Source of the DNA: JBBQKG01 sp038326655
Lineage (GTDB): Bacteria; Actinomycetota; Thermoleophilia; Solirubrobacterales; JBBDJG01
DNA length: 64,000 nucleotides
NCBI GenBank assembly: GCA_038326655.1
Contig: JBBQKG010000010.1
Span: forward strand, 1-64,000
Direction of reading: 5' to 3'
The notes beneath the pieces are model-generated. The model was given only the letters and a program-made list of their open reading frames with translations. It was not told the origin of the DNA and did no database searches. Shown piece by piece: positions 51,641-59,345 of the stretch. Made by a program: the position numbers and the translations under genes. Every line of letters starts with the position of its first letter. Within the stretch, counting starts at the first letter, position 1.

Positions 51641-51832
51641 TCAGGTAGCCCGGTAGAGCGAAAGGCCCAGCACGGCGACCACTGCGGTCGGCAAAATCCA
51701 CCAGGCCGGTTCGCCCGCACCCTCGAGCGCGCCGGTGAGGCCGAGCGCGACCACGACCACAGCGGCGATCGTGGGGTCATCGCCGATCACGAAGTCGTAG
51801 AAGAACTTCGCCAGGGCACGAAGGCGCCGCAT
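51641..51832 (-). CDS. Small two-helix membrane protein coupled to the EGxE permease-like gene
   Basis: 63 residues from ATG 51832. A short amphipathic head (RRLRALAKFFYDFVIGDDP) is followed by two helices ('TIAAVVVVALGLTGALEGAG', 'WILPTAVVAVLGLSLY'). The ATG overlaps the upstream stop (TGATG), so it is made with the larger membrane protein and may be its subunit. No named family. Confidence 0.65.
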   Translation of the reverse strand: MRRLRALAKFFYDFVIGDDPTIAAVVVVALGLTGALEGAGEPAWWILPTAVVAVLGLSLYRAT

Positions 51833-52590
51833 CACGAAGTCGCCGCGGCCGGGGGAAGGTGACGGCGAGCGTGCCGTCGCCGCAGCGCGGCAACCAGCGC
51901 GAGCGAGGTCGCGAGCGTGAACGCCAGCAGCGCGAGGATCGCACCATCGCCGCCCGGCCAGTGAGCACCCGCTCCCTCGGCGCCCCAAAACATGCCGAAC
52001 GTCGTGAGCATCACTCCGACCCCGAACTTGAGCGTGTTCTCCGGCACCTGGCTGAGGGGTGCGTGGACGGCGATGCCGGCCGCGGCGACCACGACCACCG
52101 CGCTGCCGGCGGCCAGTGCCGCGAGCCCGATGTTGTGCTGGTTCGAGCCGAACGTGATCGCGATGAACGCCACCTCGAGGCCTTCGAGCAGCACTCCCTT
52201 GAAAGACAGCGTGAACCCGTAGCCGTCGATCGCCTGGGGCTCGCGGCCCGCTGCCCGCGCCGCCGCGAGCTCTTGCGTGAAGACCTCGTCCTCGTCGTGC
52301 AGCGGCTTGAACCCGCTGGCACGCAGGATTGCCTTGCGCAACCACTGCAGCCCGAAGACCAGCAACAGACCGCCCACGACTAGGCGCAAGGTGTCGATCG
52401 GCAACGCCGTGAGCGCCGGGCCCAGCACGGCCACGATCCCGGCGAGCACGACGAGCGCGGCCGCGGTGCCGGCCAGCGCCGAACGCCATCCGCGGGTCAA
52501 GCCGGCGGCGAGCACGATCGTCACCGCCTCGACGCCTTCGACTGCGCAGGCCACGAACACCGCGACGAAGAGCAGGACGTCGCGGCTCAC
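51832..52590 (-). CDS. COG4280-like membrane protein with two EGxE motifs
   Basis: 252 residues from ATG 52590 with about seven helices. Two helices carry the same motif: 'ACAVEGVEAVTIVLAAG' (Glu18, Glu21) and 'VLLEGLEVAFIAITFGS' (Glu136, Glu139). A cytoplasmic acidic loop ('HDEDEVFTQELAAARAAG') lies between. Duplicated E-x-x-E or REGLE motifs in membranes bind metal in iron permeases (Ftr1/EfeU) and in GDT1-type exchangers, so metal transport is an inference. A 63-residue membrane protein is coupled downstream. Confidence 0.7.
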   Translation of the reverse strand: MSRDVLLFVAVFVACAVEGVEAVTIVLAAGLTRGWRSALAGTAAALVVLAGIVAVLGPALTALPIDTLRLVVGGLLLVFGLQWLRKAILRASGFKPLHDEDEVFTQELAAARAAGREPQAIDGYGFTLSFKGVLLEGLEVAFIAITFGSNQHNIGLAALAAGSAVVVVAAAGIAVHAPLSQVPENTLKFGVGVMLTTFGMFWGAEGAGAHWPGGDGAILALLAFTLATSLALVAALRRRHARRHLPPAAATS

Positions 52591-52643
52591 GGCCTCAACA
52601 GCCGGGCAGGCGTCGCGGCGGGTGTCCGGCGGAAGACAGAGCT

Positions 52644-53549
52644 CTAGGTCGCGACCGTCAGCACGATCTTCCCGCGCGTGTGCCCGGACTCGCTGAGCTC
52701 GTGGGCCCGCTGAACGTCGGTGAGCGCGATCGCCTCCGCCAGCTCCACGCGCACATCGCCGGCCGCTACCAGGTCCCCGATTCGTGCCAGCTGCTCAGAG
52801 CTGGGGCTCATCACGAGCAGCTCTGCGCGCGCGCCGCGCGCTCGAGCCGCCTCCGTGGGCGGAGCGGCGGCGATCGTGACCAGAATGCCTCCCTCGCGCA
52901 CCGTGGGCACCAGCGTCTGCGTGGTCTCCCCGCCGACCGTGTCGAGCGCGACGTCGACGCCGCTCACCGCCTCGGCGACATCCTGCCGCGTGTAGTCGAG
53001 GTACTCATCCGCACCGAGGCCGAGCACGAAATCGCGGTTGTGTGACGATCCGGTGCCGATCGCTCGTGCTCCCGCGAGCTTTGCGAACTGCACCGCGAAG
53101 TGACCGACGCCACCCGCGGCGCCCGCGATCAGCGCCGTCTGCCCGCGCTCGAGCCCGCCGCGGTCGAACAGCGCCTGCCATGCGGTGAGCCCCGCCACGG
53201 GTATCGCCGCAGCCTGCTCATGAGTCACGCCGGCGGGCTTTTTCGCGATCAGAGCCGCCGGGGCCGTGGCGAGCTCCCCGTAGGCGCCGCTCGCGGCGAA
53301 GCCGAACACGTCGTCTCCCTCGGCGAAGCCCTCGGCGCGCGACACCTCGACGGTTCCCGAGACATCGTTGCCGAGCACCGCCGGTAGCTCCTTGTCTGCG
53401 AGGCCGCGCCGGTATTTCCAATCGATCGGGTTGACCGACGCCGCGCGGACCTTGATCAGCACCTCGCCGTCGCCCGGCTCGGGTCGCTCGACCTCCTCGT
53501 AACGAAGGACGTCCGGGTTTCCGGTCACGTGGAGCACAACGGCTTGCAT
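52644..53549 (-). CDS. Quinone oxidoreductase-like MDR enzyme
   Basis: 301 residues from ATG 53549 (AAGGAG upstream). 'VRAASVNPIDWKYRRG' and 'VLGNDVSGTVEVS' are typical of zinc-free NADP(H):quinone oxidoreductases. The Rossmann motif is 'ALIAGAAGGVGHFAVQFAK' and 'VDVALDTVGGETTQTLVP' follows. It should transfer hydride from NADPH to quinones or enones. It differs from the MDR gene at 28524, which belongs to the alkenal-reductase branch. Confidence 0.88.
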   Translation of the reverse strand: MQAVVLHVTGNPDVLRYEEVERPEPGDGEVLIKVRAASVNPIDWKYRRGLADKELPAVLGNDVSGTVEVSRAEGFAEGDDVFGFAASGAYGELATAPAALIAKKPAGVTHEQAAAIPVAGLTAWQALFDRGGLERGQTALIAGAAGGVGHFAVQFAKLAGARAIGTGSSHNRDFVLGLGADEYLDYTRQDVAEAVSGVDVALDTVGGETTQTLVPTVREGGILVTIAAAPPTEAARARGARAELLVMSPSSEQLARIGDLVAAGDVRVELAEAIALTDVQRAHELSESGHTRGKIVLTVAT

Positions 53550-53615
53550 CGGCGACTCCTTCTGGGCGGACACGGGTGCGGGAAGGCCCAGTAAGGGTAC
53601 GGAAGTCCGCTGGGA

Positions 53616-53798
53616 CTACTCGGCCGGGCCGGCGCCCGCGCCGAGCTCGGCCAGCAGCGCCTCGACCACGAGCGGGTCAAACTGCGTTCCGGCACAGCGA
53701 CGCATCTCCTCGACCGTTTCCGAGACCGCAAGCGCGGGCCGGTGCGGACGGTCGGACGAGCGCTGGGCGGCTTTTCTTGAGCGAGCCGAGAAACTCAC
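53616..53798 (-). pseudogene. Remnant of an HD-GYP domain (C-terminal end only)
   Basis: The 60-codon frame ends 'SDRPHRPALAVSETVEEM', 'RRCAGTQFDPLVVEALLAEL'. That is the very end of HD-GYP c-di-GMP phosphodiesterases (…SDRPYR…, …GTQFDP…). The HD and GYP catalytic parts that should precede it are absent; the next bases upstream belong to another fragment. So only the tail of a once longer gene is left. Confidence 0.7.
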
Positions 53799-53807
53799 GA
53801 AGGCCTC

Positions 53808-53921
53808 CTAATGCCCGGAGCCTCGTACCGTGTGCCAGCTCTCCCAGGTGATGTGCAGGATCATGGCCGTGATCACCAGGGCCAGGACCGGGTCAGCAAT
53901 CGGCACGCCACGATCGTATCC
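53808..53921 (-). pseudogene. Remnant of a cation-diffusion-facilitator (CDF) transporter
   Basis: The frame reads 'GVPIADPVLALVITAMILHI', then 'TWESWHTVRGSGH' and stops. The Asp in 'IADP' followed by a hydrophobic helix and a W-x-S-W-x-T-V end is typical of helices 5-6 of CDF metal exporters. The earlier helices and the cytoplasmic domain are missing. It overlaps, in another frame, the next fragment. Confidence 0.55.
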
Positions 53922-54043
53922 ATCCACGGGATGTGGATGACGCCGCTCAGCGCCATGCCGGCCGATGGAGCGGACGGAAACGCCGCCGCCATGCTCCATT
54001 CGCCGACAAACGCAGCCAGGCGCTCGACGGCAGGATTGGTCAC
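53873..54043 (-). pseudogene. N-terminal fragment of a small beta-barrel (DUF1579/nitrobindin-like) protein
   Basis: GTG 54043 forms a GTGA overlap with the upstream SDR stop. The reading 'TNPAVERLAAFVGEWSMAAA' resembles the start of small lipocalin-like hypothetical proteins (…LVGEWSMEA-FP…). After about 30 residues similarity ends and the frame closes at 53873. The body of the gene is lost, apparently replaced by the CDF remnant. Confidence 0.5.
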
Positions 54044-54812
54044 GCGCTCACGCCACCGTCGATCGCGAGCTCGCTCCCGGTGACGTAGCCGCTCTCATCG
54101 GCCGCCAGGAAGATCGCCGCCTCCGCGACCTCTTCGGGATCACCGATCCGCCGCATCGGGATCGCGGCGACGAGCCGGTCGATCAGCTCGGGAGTGCGCT
54201 CGCGCTGGCGAGTGTTCATGTCGGTGTCGATCTGGCCGGATGAAGCGAGTTCACGCGGACGCCCGAGGCCGCGAGCTCCTTCGCCACAGCCTTGGTCATA
54301 CCGCGCACCGCCCACTTGCCCGCGGCGTAAGCGGTCAGGTACGGCGTGCCCATGAGACCGGCGACAGAGGAGATGTTGATGATCGAGCCGCTGCCACGTG
54401 CGACCATCGGTCGTGCGACCGTGCGCATGCCAAGGAATACGCCGACCTGGTTGACCTCCTGCACGCGGCGGAAGTCCTCGAGCGTGGTCTCTTCGAGCGT
54501 CGCCGCGAGAAAGATGCCGGCGTTGTTCACGAGCACGTCGATGCGACCGTGGGTTTCGAGGGCCCAGGCCGCGACAGTCTCCCATTCAGCCTCGCTCGTG
54601 ACATCGTGGGCGTGGGCCCCGGCGCCCTTTCCGATGTCGGCTGCCACCTGTCGTGCACCCGCCTCGTCGGCATCCGTCAGAAGCAGGTTCGCACCCTCCT
54701 GGGCGAAGCGGCGGGCGATCGCCGCGCCGATCCCCCCGGCGGCGCCGGTCACGAGCACGACTTTTCCGTCCAGGCGCCCGGGACGGCCGACCTCAGCGTT
54801 CTCGTGCGACAT
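54040..54812 (-). pseudogene. Short-chain dehydrogenase/reductase with a one-base frameshift
   Basis: From ATG 54812 the classical SDR signs appear: 'VLVTGAAGGIGAAIARRF', 'VLVNNAGIF', 'SIINISSVAG' and 'YAAGKWAVRGMTKAVAKEL'. The frame breaks after 'RVNSLHP' near 54236. The neighbouring frame continues 'GQIDTDMNTRQRERTPELID' to 'GSELAIDGGVSA' and stops at 54040. One G added to the GG at the break restores a normal 257-residue NAD(P)-dependent SDR (Tyr-x-x-x-Lys present). Either mutation or a homopolymer error. The substrate is unknown. Confidence 0.85.
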
Positions 54813-54860
54813 CGGCGTGCAGTATCTCGTCCTCACGCTCGGCTGGCTAGGTCAGCCGCC

Positions 54861-55337
54861 CTAGTGGCCGTGGTACTCGTGCACGACCGCGTGACCCTTT
54901 CCGCGGGCAATCATGTAGCGGTTCGCGAGAAAGGCGACCGGATAGGCGATCGCGAAGCCTCCGGCGATGCTCGCGTAGAAGAGGGCGTCACCAAGCCCTG
55001 CGTTGATCGCGTTCGGGATCAGGACCACGGTCAGGTTGTCGATCGCTTCCATGATCGTGATCGAAACCGTGTCTGCCGCCAATGCGGTCGACACGATCGC
55101 GCCGGCAGTCAGTCCCGCCCGGACAAGCGGCATCACCGTGAGACCGAAGCCGAAGAAGTAGGCGAGCACGATCGCCAGAACGGTTTGAGCGAAGTTCCCC
55201 CAGCCCAGCGCCGTCGCCACCGCCATACCGGCGAACTCACCAATCGCGCAACCCGTCAGACAGTGGGTGGTGGCGCTGACAGCGAGCCGGTTGAGGCTCG
55301 TCTTCCCGGTTGCTGCGTTCCCCGCGGCTTGCTCCAT
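54861..55337 (-). CDS. DUF4396 membrane protein
   Basis: 158 residues from ATG 55337. 'VSATTHCLTGCAIGEFAGMA' carries the family's His and two cysteines. Helices 'VLAIVLAYFFGFGLTVMPLV', 'SIAGGFAIAYPVAFLANRYM' and a His-containing end (RGKGHAVVHEYHGH) follow. The conserved HCxxGC and C-terminal His cluster may bind metal or copper, an inference only. Function of DUF4396 is not established. Confidence 0.8.
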   Translation of the reverse strand: MEQAAGNAATGKTSLNRLAVSATTHCLTGCAIGEFAGMAVATALGWGNFAQTVLAIVLAYFFGFGLTVMPLVRAGLTAGAIVSTALAADTVSITIMEAIDNLTVVLIPNAINAGLGDALFYASIAGGFAIAYPVAFLANRYMIARGKGHAVVHEYHGH

Positions 55338-55408
55338 CGCGATTCCGAGTCAGGTGGCTGTCGAGAGCGCGGCTTGCCAGAGCCGAACACCGCTCTGGAA
55401 TATCAAGG

Positions 55409-55481
55409 CGGGGCAGGGAGGACTCGAACCCCCGACTTCTGGTTTTGGAGACCAGCGTTCTACCAACTGAACTACTGCCCC
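55409..55481 (-). tRNA. tRNA-Trp (CCA)
   Basis: Minus-strand cloverleaf: acceptor GGGGCAG with CTGCCCC and discriminator G, as usual for tryptophan. The anticodon stem CTGGT/ACCAG carries loop CTCCAAA, giving anticodon CCA. Confidence 0.95.
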
Positions 55482-55528
55482 GGGCTCGGCCCAGTCTAGT
55501 CCGTCATCCGACGCCCTTTGGGCCGCCC

Positions 55529-57034
55529 TCAGCGCGGTCGCACGGTCAGCAGCGCGGCGCTTGCGGCCGGTAGCCGGACCTTGTAGAGGCGGCCCCGCGG
55601 ACGCACTCGGCTGCTTCGAACCGCCCCGTGCAGGCGCCCGTCGAACCCGCCCCGCTCGAAGCTCCGCCCCCCGAACGTCACGCCTGACCGCGAGGCGACG
55701 GTATGCGCGAGCAGGCGCTCGACCCTTCCCGGCCCGAGCCGCCGTGGAAGCTTCAGCGCGGCGACCTGGGCGCGGCGCGAGTCCTTGTTGATCACCGCGA
55801 CGCGCACGACGCCACCGGCGTCCCTCGTGGCCCAGACCTTCACCGGGTCGGAGCGGCGTTGACCCACGTCGAGGAGCCTCGCGCCGTTCTGCACGGCGCG
55901 GTCGAAGAACAGCATTCCGTACAGGAGCGGGCGCACGCGGGTCTGGCCGCCGCTGAAGTCGATCGGCGCATACGAGGCGCCCGACCAGGAGTGGACGTTG
56001 ACCCCGGCGACGCCGGCCTGCGCCATGCCGAACAGTACGTCCGCCGCCCAGAGCGCCGAGGCAAACGCGTCCGACACACCGGGAGCGCCGCCACACGTGG
56101 CCGAGTTGATCTCGGAGAGCCGGGTCGCGATGCCGAACGGCCGGACGTCCTTGACGAGCCGCGCCAGCCTCGCCACCGGAAGCGTCCCGGGGGCTGCGAG
56201 CAACTGCCTCCGCCAGCGGGCGACGGGCGGCTTCGGATACCGGCAACGGTTGAGCGGATAGGCGTGCGCCTGGAAGTACCCGACGCCGCGGTTTGCGACG
56301 TGCTGGAGCACCGTCGCGGCCCGCACCTGCCAGGCATGCCTCGCAAAGCCGCCGACCGCGAGCGGCGGCCAGGCCGCTCCGCGGGCTGCGTTCAGCGGGG
56401 CGATGTAGCTGTCGAGATCGGCGAGGTACTGCGGCATCTCGTAGTCGGCCGGGCGGTGCTGGAGGCGCGTGACCGTCTTCCCCCCGACCTGGAAGGTGAC
56501 GGTGCGGCCGTAGACGTCGGGCTCGTTTCCGAGCTCGTACGCGGCGATCGAGCCGGGAGGCAGCGCGGCGACCGCGGCGCCGAGGAAGCCGGTCGCATTG
56601 ACAGGGTCCGCGATCGCGAGGTTGCCGCCGAGCACGAAATGCGCTCCAGACTGCGAGGCGACCGGCCCGAAGGTCGAGAAGAAGGCCGGCGAAGCGTCGA
56701 CCAGGACTCCCGACGGCCGCGCGCGGCCGTCGGGGTTCCACCACGTCTCGTCGGCGGAGTTGCCGCCCAGGTGGATCGTCGGCACGCCGACGCCCCCCTC
56801 CCCGAGCGTCCTCAGCAACTGGATGAACGGCAGGTTCGGCTGTCCGGCCGCGCCGAAGTAGTCGAGGGCGCTCCAGTACTCGATCGACAATCCCGCGAAG
56901 GAGCGCGGAACCGGCGCCGCGGCAGACCCGATCGTGCGCTTCACGACGGGTGGCTTCGCGGCAGCCGCCGACACCCCGAGGGCGAGGAAGATGCTCGCGG
57001 CCAGCGCAGCTCCAGCCGACATCAGTCGCGCCAT
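55529..57034 (-). CDS. Secreted GH79-like glycoside hydrolase
   Basis: 501 residues from ATG 57034 (GTG 57040 also possible), with signal peptide MARLMSAGAALAASIFLALG. The barrel has 'YELGNEPDVYG' (acid/base Glu171) and 'TRLSEINSATCGG' (nucleophile Glu308), spaced as in GH79 beta-glucuronidase-like enzymes. A beta domain ends 'PAASAALLTVRPR'. It probably trims uronic acid or related sugars from extracellular glycans; the exact substrate is not known. The start codon is nine bases from the divergent BtuF-like gene. Confidence 0.8.
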   Translation of the reverse strand: MARLMSAGAALAASIFLALGVSAAAAKPPVVKRTIGSAAAPVPRSFAGLSIEYWSALDYFGAAGQPNLPFIQLLRTLGEGGVGVPTIHLGGNSADETWWNPDGRARPSGVLVDASPAFFSTFGPVASQSGAHFVLGGNLAIADPVNATGFLGAAVAALPPGSIAAYELGNEPDVYGRTVTFQVGGKTVTRLQHRPADYEMPQYLADLDSYIAPLNAARGAAWPPLAVGGFARHAWQVRAATVLQHVANRGVGYFQAHAYPLNRCRYPKPPVARWRRQLLAAPGTLPVARLARLVKDVRPFGIATRLSEINSATCGGAPGVSDAFASALWAADVLFGMAQAGVAGVNVHSWSGASYAPIDFSGGQTRVRPLLYGMLFFDRAVQNGARLLDVGQRRSDPVKVWATRDAGGVVRVAVINKDSRRAQVAALKLPRRLGPGRVERLLAHTVASRSGVTFGGRSFERGGFDGRLHGAVRSSRVRPRGRLYKVRLPAASAALLTVRPR

Positions 57035-57043
57035 ACTCACGTC

Positions 57044-57958
57044 ATGAGGATCGCATCACTGGTTCCGAGCGCGACCGAGACGCTCTTCGCGCTCGGCTTC
57101 GGAGGGCAGGTGGTCGCGGTCACGCACGAGTGCGATTGGCCGCCCGAGGCGAGTTCCCTGCCTCATCTGACGCGCACGGTGATCCCGCCCGGCCTCGGGC
57201 CGGCGGAGATCGACCGGGTCGTGCGCGAGACGGTCGGCGCCGGCCGGCCGCTTTACGAGCTCGACGGCGAGCGCCTCCAGGAGCTGGCGCCCAGCCTGAT
57301 CGTGACGCAGGCCGTCTGCGAAGTCTGTGCGGTCTCCTACGACGACGTCGTGGCGGTCGCCGCGACGCTGCCGGGCAAGCCGCGCGTGCTCTCGCTCGAC
57401 CCGCTTCAGCTCGACGACGTCCTGAACGACCTCGTGCGCGTCGCCGAGGCGGCAGGCGACCGGGGCGCAGGCCGGCAGGCCCGTGCCGAGGCACACGCCC
57501 GCCTTGCGGCGGTCGCGTCCGCGGTGGCCGGCGCCGAGCGACCGCGAGTCGCTGCGATCGAATGGCTCGACCCGGTGTTCGTGGCAGGGCACTGGGTGCC
57601 GGAGATGATCTCGATCGCAGGTGGGGTCGACGCGCTCGGAACGGCGGGCGAGAAGTCGCGCACGGTCGAGTGGAGCGAGGTCGAAGGCGCGCGCGTGGAC
57701 ACGGTCGTGGCGATGCCCTGCGGGTACGACGTGGAGCGATCCGCCGAAGAGGCGGGGGCGTTTGCCGGCCGCCTCGCCGCGGTGGGAGCCGGCCGGATCG
57801 TCGCGGTCGACGCGTCCGCGTACTTCTCCCGTCCCGGGCCTCGCCTGGTCGACGGCGTAGAGCTGCTCGGCGCGATCCTCCATCCCGATCGCGTGCGCGT
57901 ACCGGCCGAGGGGATGCTGTCGGAGCTCACCGCCGTGAGTGCGGGCGGAGGGACTTGA
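57044..57958 (+). CDS. BtuF-like cobalamin-binding protein without signal peptide
   Basis: 304 residues from ATG 57044. 'IASLVPSATETLFALGFGGQ' and 'VVAVTHECDWPPEA' open the periplasmic-binding fold of the BtuF/FhuD family; 'VFVAGHWVPEMISIAGGVDA' lies in lobe two. No signal peptide or lipobox is present, so this class is probably cytosolic or associated with a cobamide pathway rather than import. No btuCD genes are near. The last 19 bases, including the stop, lie inside the antisense tRNA-Leu gene at 57940-58022. Confidence 0.82.
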   Translation: MRIASLVPSATETLFALGFGGQVVAVTHECDWPPEASSLPHLTRTVIPPGLGPAEIDRVVRETVGAGRPLYELDGERLQELAPSLIVTQAVCEVCAVSYDDVVAVAATLPGKPRVLSLDPLQLDDVLNDLVRVAEAAGDRGAGRQARAEAHARLAAVASAVAGAERPRVAAIEWLDPVFVAGHWVPEMISIAGGVDALGTAGEKSRTVEWSEVEGARVDTVVAMPCGYDVERSAEEAGAFAGRLAAVGAGRIVAVDASAYFSRPGPRLVDGVELLGAILHPDRVRVPAEGMLSELTAVSAGGGT

Positions 57959-58022
57959 ACCCCCACAGGCAATGCCCACCAGCTCCTAAGGCTGGCGCGT
58001 CTACCAATTCCGCCACGCCCGC
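57940..58022 (-). tRNA. tRNA-Leu (TAG)
   Basis: Minus-strand cloverleaf with a long variable arm (TGGGCATTGCCTGT). The acceptor is GCGGGCG with CGCCCGC, discriminator A. The anticodon stem CCAGC/GCTGG carries loop CTTAGGA, giving TAG. It overlaps the end of the BtuF-like gene on the other strand. Confidence 0.95.
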
Positions 58023-58086
58023 GTAACTGCCAAACCGTGCGCCGGCCGCGCACGGCGAGCAGGAAGATTCTAGACTTCGCTTCAGC

Positions 58087-58590
58087 ATGGCCGCGAGGGA
58101 CGCCCATCACCCCAATCGGGACAAGCCCGAGTCCAGGCAGACCCGCGCGGTCGTCTTCGTCTTGTTGCTCCTCTCCGCGGGACTGATCGCGGTGATCACG
58201 TTCGGCGGCTGGGACAAGCTCCAGGGGGCCAAGCCGGTCGACATCTTCTACATCGTGGTCTACCTGCTGTTCGCGTATTACGTGTACCGGTGGAACCGCG
58301 GCGTGCTGCCGGTCTCGATGGCGCTTGCTGTGATCCTGATCATCTTCGCGGCGGTCGCAGCACCCGCGTGGTTTGCGCGCGACAAGACTGGATTCAGCTC
58401 TCCCCCGCTCCCCGAGCCGCTGCTCGGCCTGCTGACACTCGTGCTGATCCCGATCTCGCTGCTCCTGATCTTCTTCTCGCTCCGGGGCTTCCAGCAGGGC
58501 TGGAACATCGAGGCCGGCAGCCGCGCCGACCTCGAGGCGCGCGGTCTGCTGGGCGAGCCCGGCCAGCCCGGCCCACAGCCGGCACCCTGA
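58087..58590 (+). CDS. Four-helix membrane protein of unknown function
   Basis: 167 residues from ATG 58087. A hydrophilic head (AARDAHHPNRDKPESRQ) and helices 'AVVFVLLLLSAGLIAVITFG', 'VDIFYIVVYLLFAYYVY', 'MALAVILIIFAAVAAPAWF' and 'LLGLLTLVLIPISLLLIFFS' are followed by a short Pro/Gly-rich tail. No motif names a family. The gene after it begins nine bases downstream, so they are probably one operon. Confidence 0.75.
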   Translation: MAARDAHHPNRDKPESRQTRAVVFVLLLLSAGLIAVITFGGWDKLQGAKPVDIFYIVVYLLFAYYVYRWNRGVLPVSMALAVILIIFAAVAAPAWFARDKTGFSSPPLPEPLLGLLTLVLIPISLLLIFFSLRGFQQGWNIEAGSRADLEARGLLGEPGQPGPQPAP

Positions 58591-58598
58591 CGACGCGC

Positions 58599-59345
58599 GT
58601 GGGCGCGCCGGACCTCCTCGAGCAGGTGGTCGAGGCGCACGGCGGCGCCGCGTTCGACGCCGCGTCACACGTGGTCGTCAACGTCGGCTGCGGCGGGTGG
58701 GCATTTCCGATGAAGCGCCAGCGGAATGCGCTTGCCGACTTCACCGGCACCGTGTCGACGAGCGAGCAACACGTCGTGCTCGCGCCGTACGGCGGCCCAG
58801 GACGGCGCGGCGTGCTGGAGCGCGGCGCGGTCAGGATCGAGACCGACGCCGGCGAGGTGCTGGCCTCGCGGGAGGACCCGCGTCCCTGCTACCGCCGCCT
58901 TCGCCGGCAGTTCTGGTGGGACGACCTCGACCTCCTCTACTTCGCGTGCTATGCGCTCTGGGGCTACATGAATGCGCCCTTCATGTTTCGCCGGCCCGAC
59001 TTCGAGGTCGAGGAAGCCGAGCCGTGGCATGAGCACGGCGAGACCTGGCGCGCGCTGCGGGTGCGGTTCCCCGAGGGCGTGCCGGCGCACTCGCGCGAGC
59101 AGAGCTACTACTTCGACGATCGCGGCCTCCTGCGGCGCAACGACTACACCGCCGAGGTCTTCGGCTCGTGGGCGAAGGCGGCCCACTACTGCTGGGAGCA
59201 CAAGAGCTTCGACGGGGTCGTCGTGCCGACCCGCAGGGCGGCGATGCCGAGGCGGCGGAACGGCAAGCCCCTGACCGCCGTGCGGCTCGTCACGATCGCG
59301 ATCGAGGACGTCGCCGCGCGCCCTCGCGCGGCCGATCAGCGGTAG
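58599..59345 (+). CDS. Hypothetical protein, YhjY-like/unknown 'WW-DLDLLYF' type
   Basis: 248 residues from GTG 58599; a CTG overlapping the upstream TGA (58587) is an alternative. It begins GAPDLLEQVVEAHGGAAF and contains 'GRRGVLERGAVRIETDAGE', 'WWDDLDLLYFACYALWGYMN' and 'PFMFRRPDFEVEEAEPW'. The last part reads 'SYYFDDRGLLRRNDYTAEVF'. Such a layout (head helix, then antiparallel strands) recalls lipoprotein-carrier-like or START-like folds, but I cannot assign it. No signal peptide. Its last ten bases overlap the convergent L,D-transpeptidase gene. Confidence 0.65.
   Translation: MGAPDLLEQVVEAHGGAAFDAASHVVVNVGCGGWAFPMKRQRNALADFTGTVSTSEQHVVLAPYGGPGRRGVLERGAVRIETDAGEVLASREDPRPCYRRLRRQFWWDDLDLLYFACYALWGYMNAPFMFRRPDFEVEEAEPWHEHGETWRALRVRFPEGVPAHSREQSYYFDDRGLLRRNDYTAEVFGSWAKAAHYCWEHKSFDGVVVPTRRAAMPRRRNGKPLTAVRLVTIAIEDVAARPRAADQR

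Noticed and set aside
55267..55499. Plus-strand frame reading 'GLEPPTSGFGDQRSTN'
   Set aside because: Antisense of tRNA-Trp, another common spurious translation.
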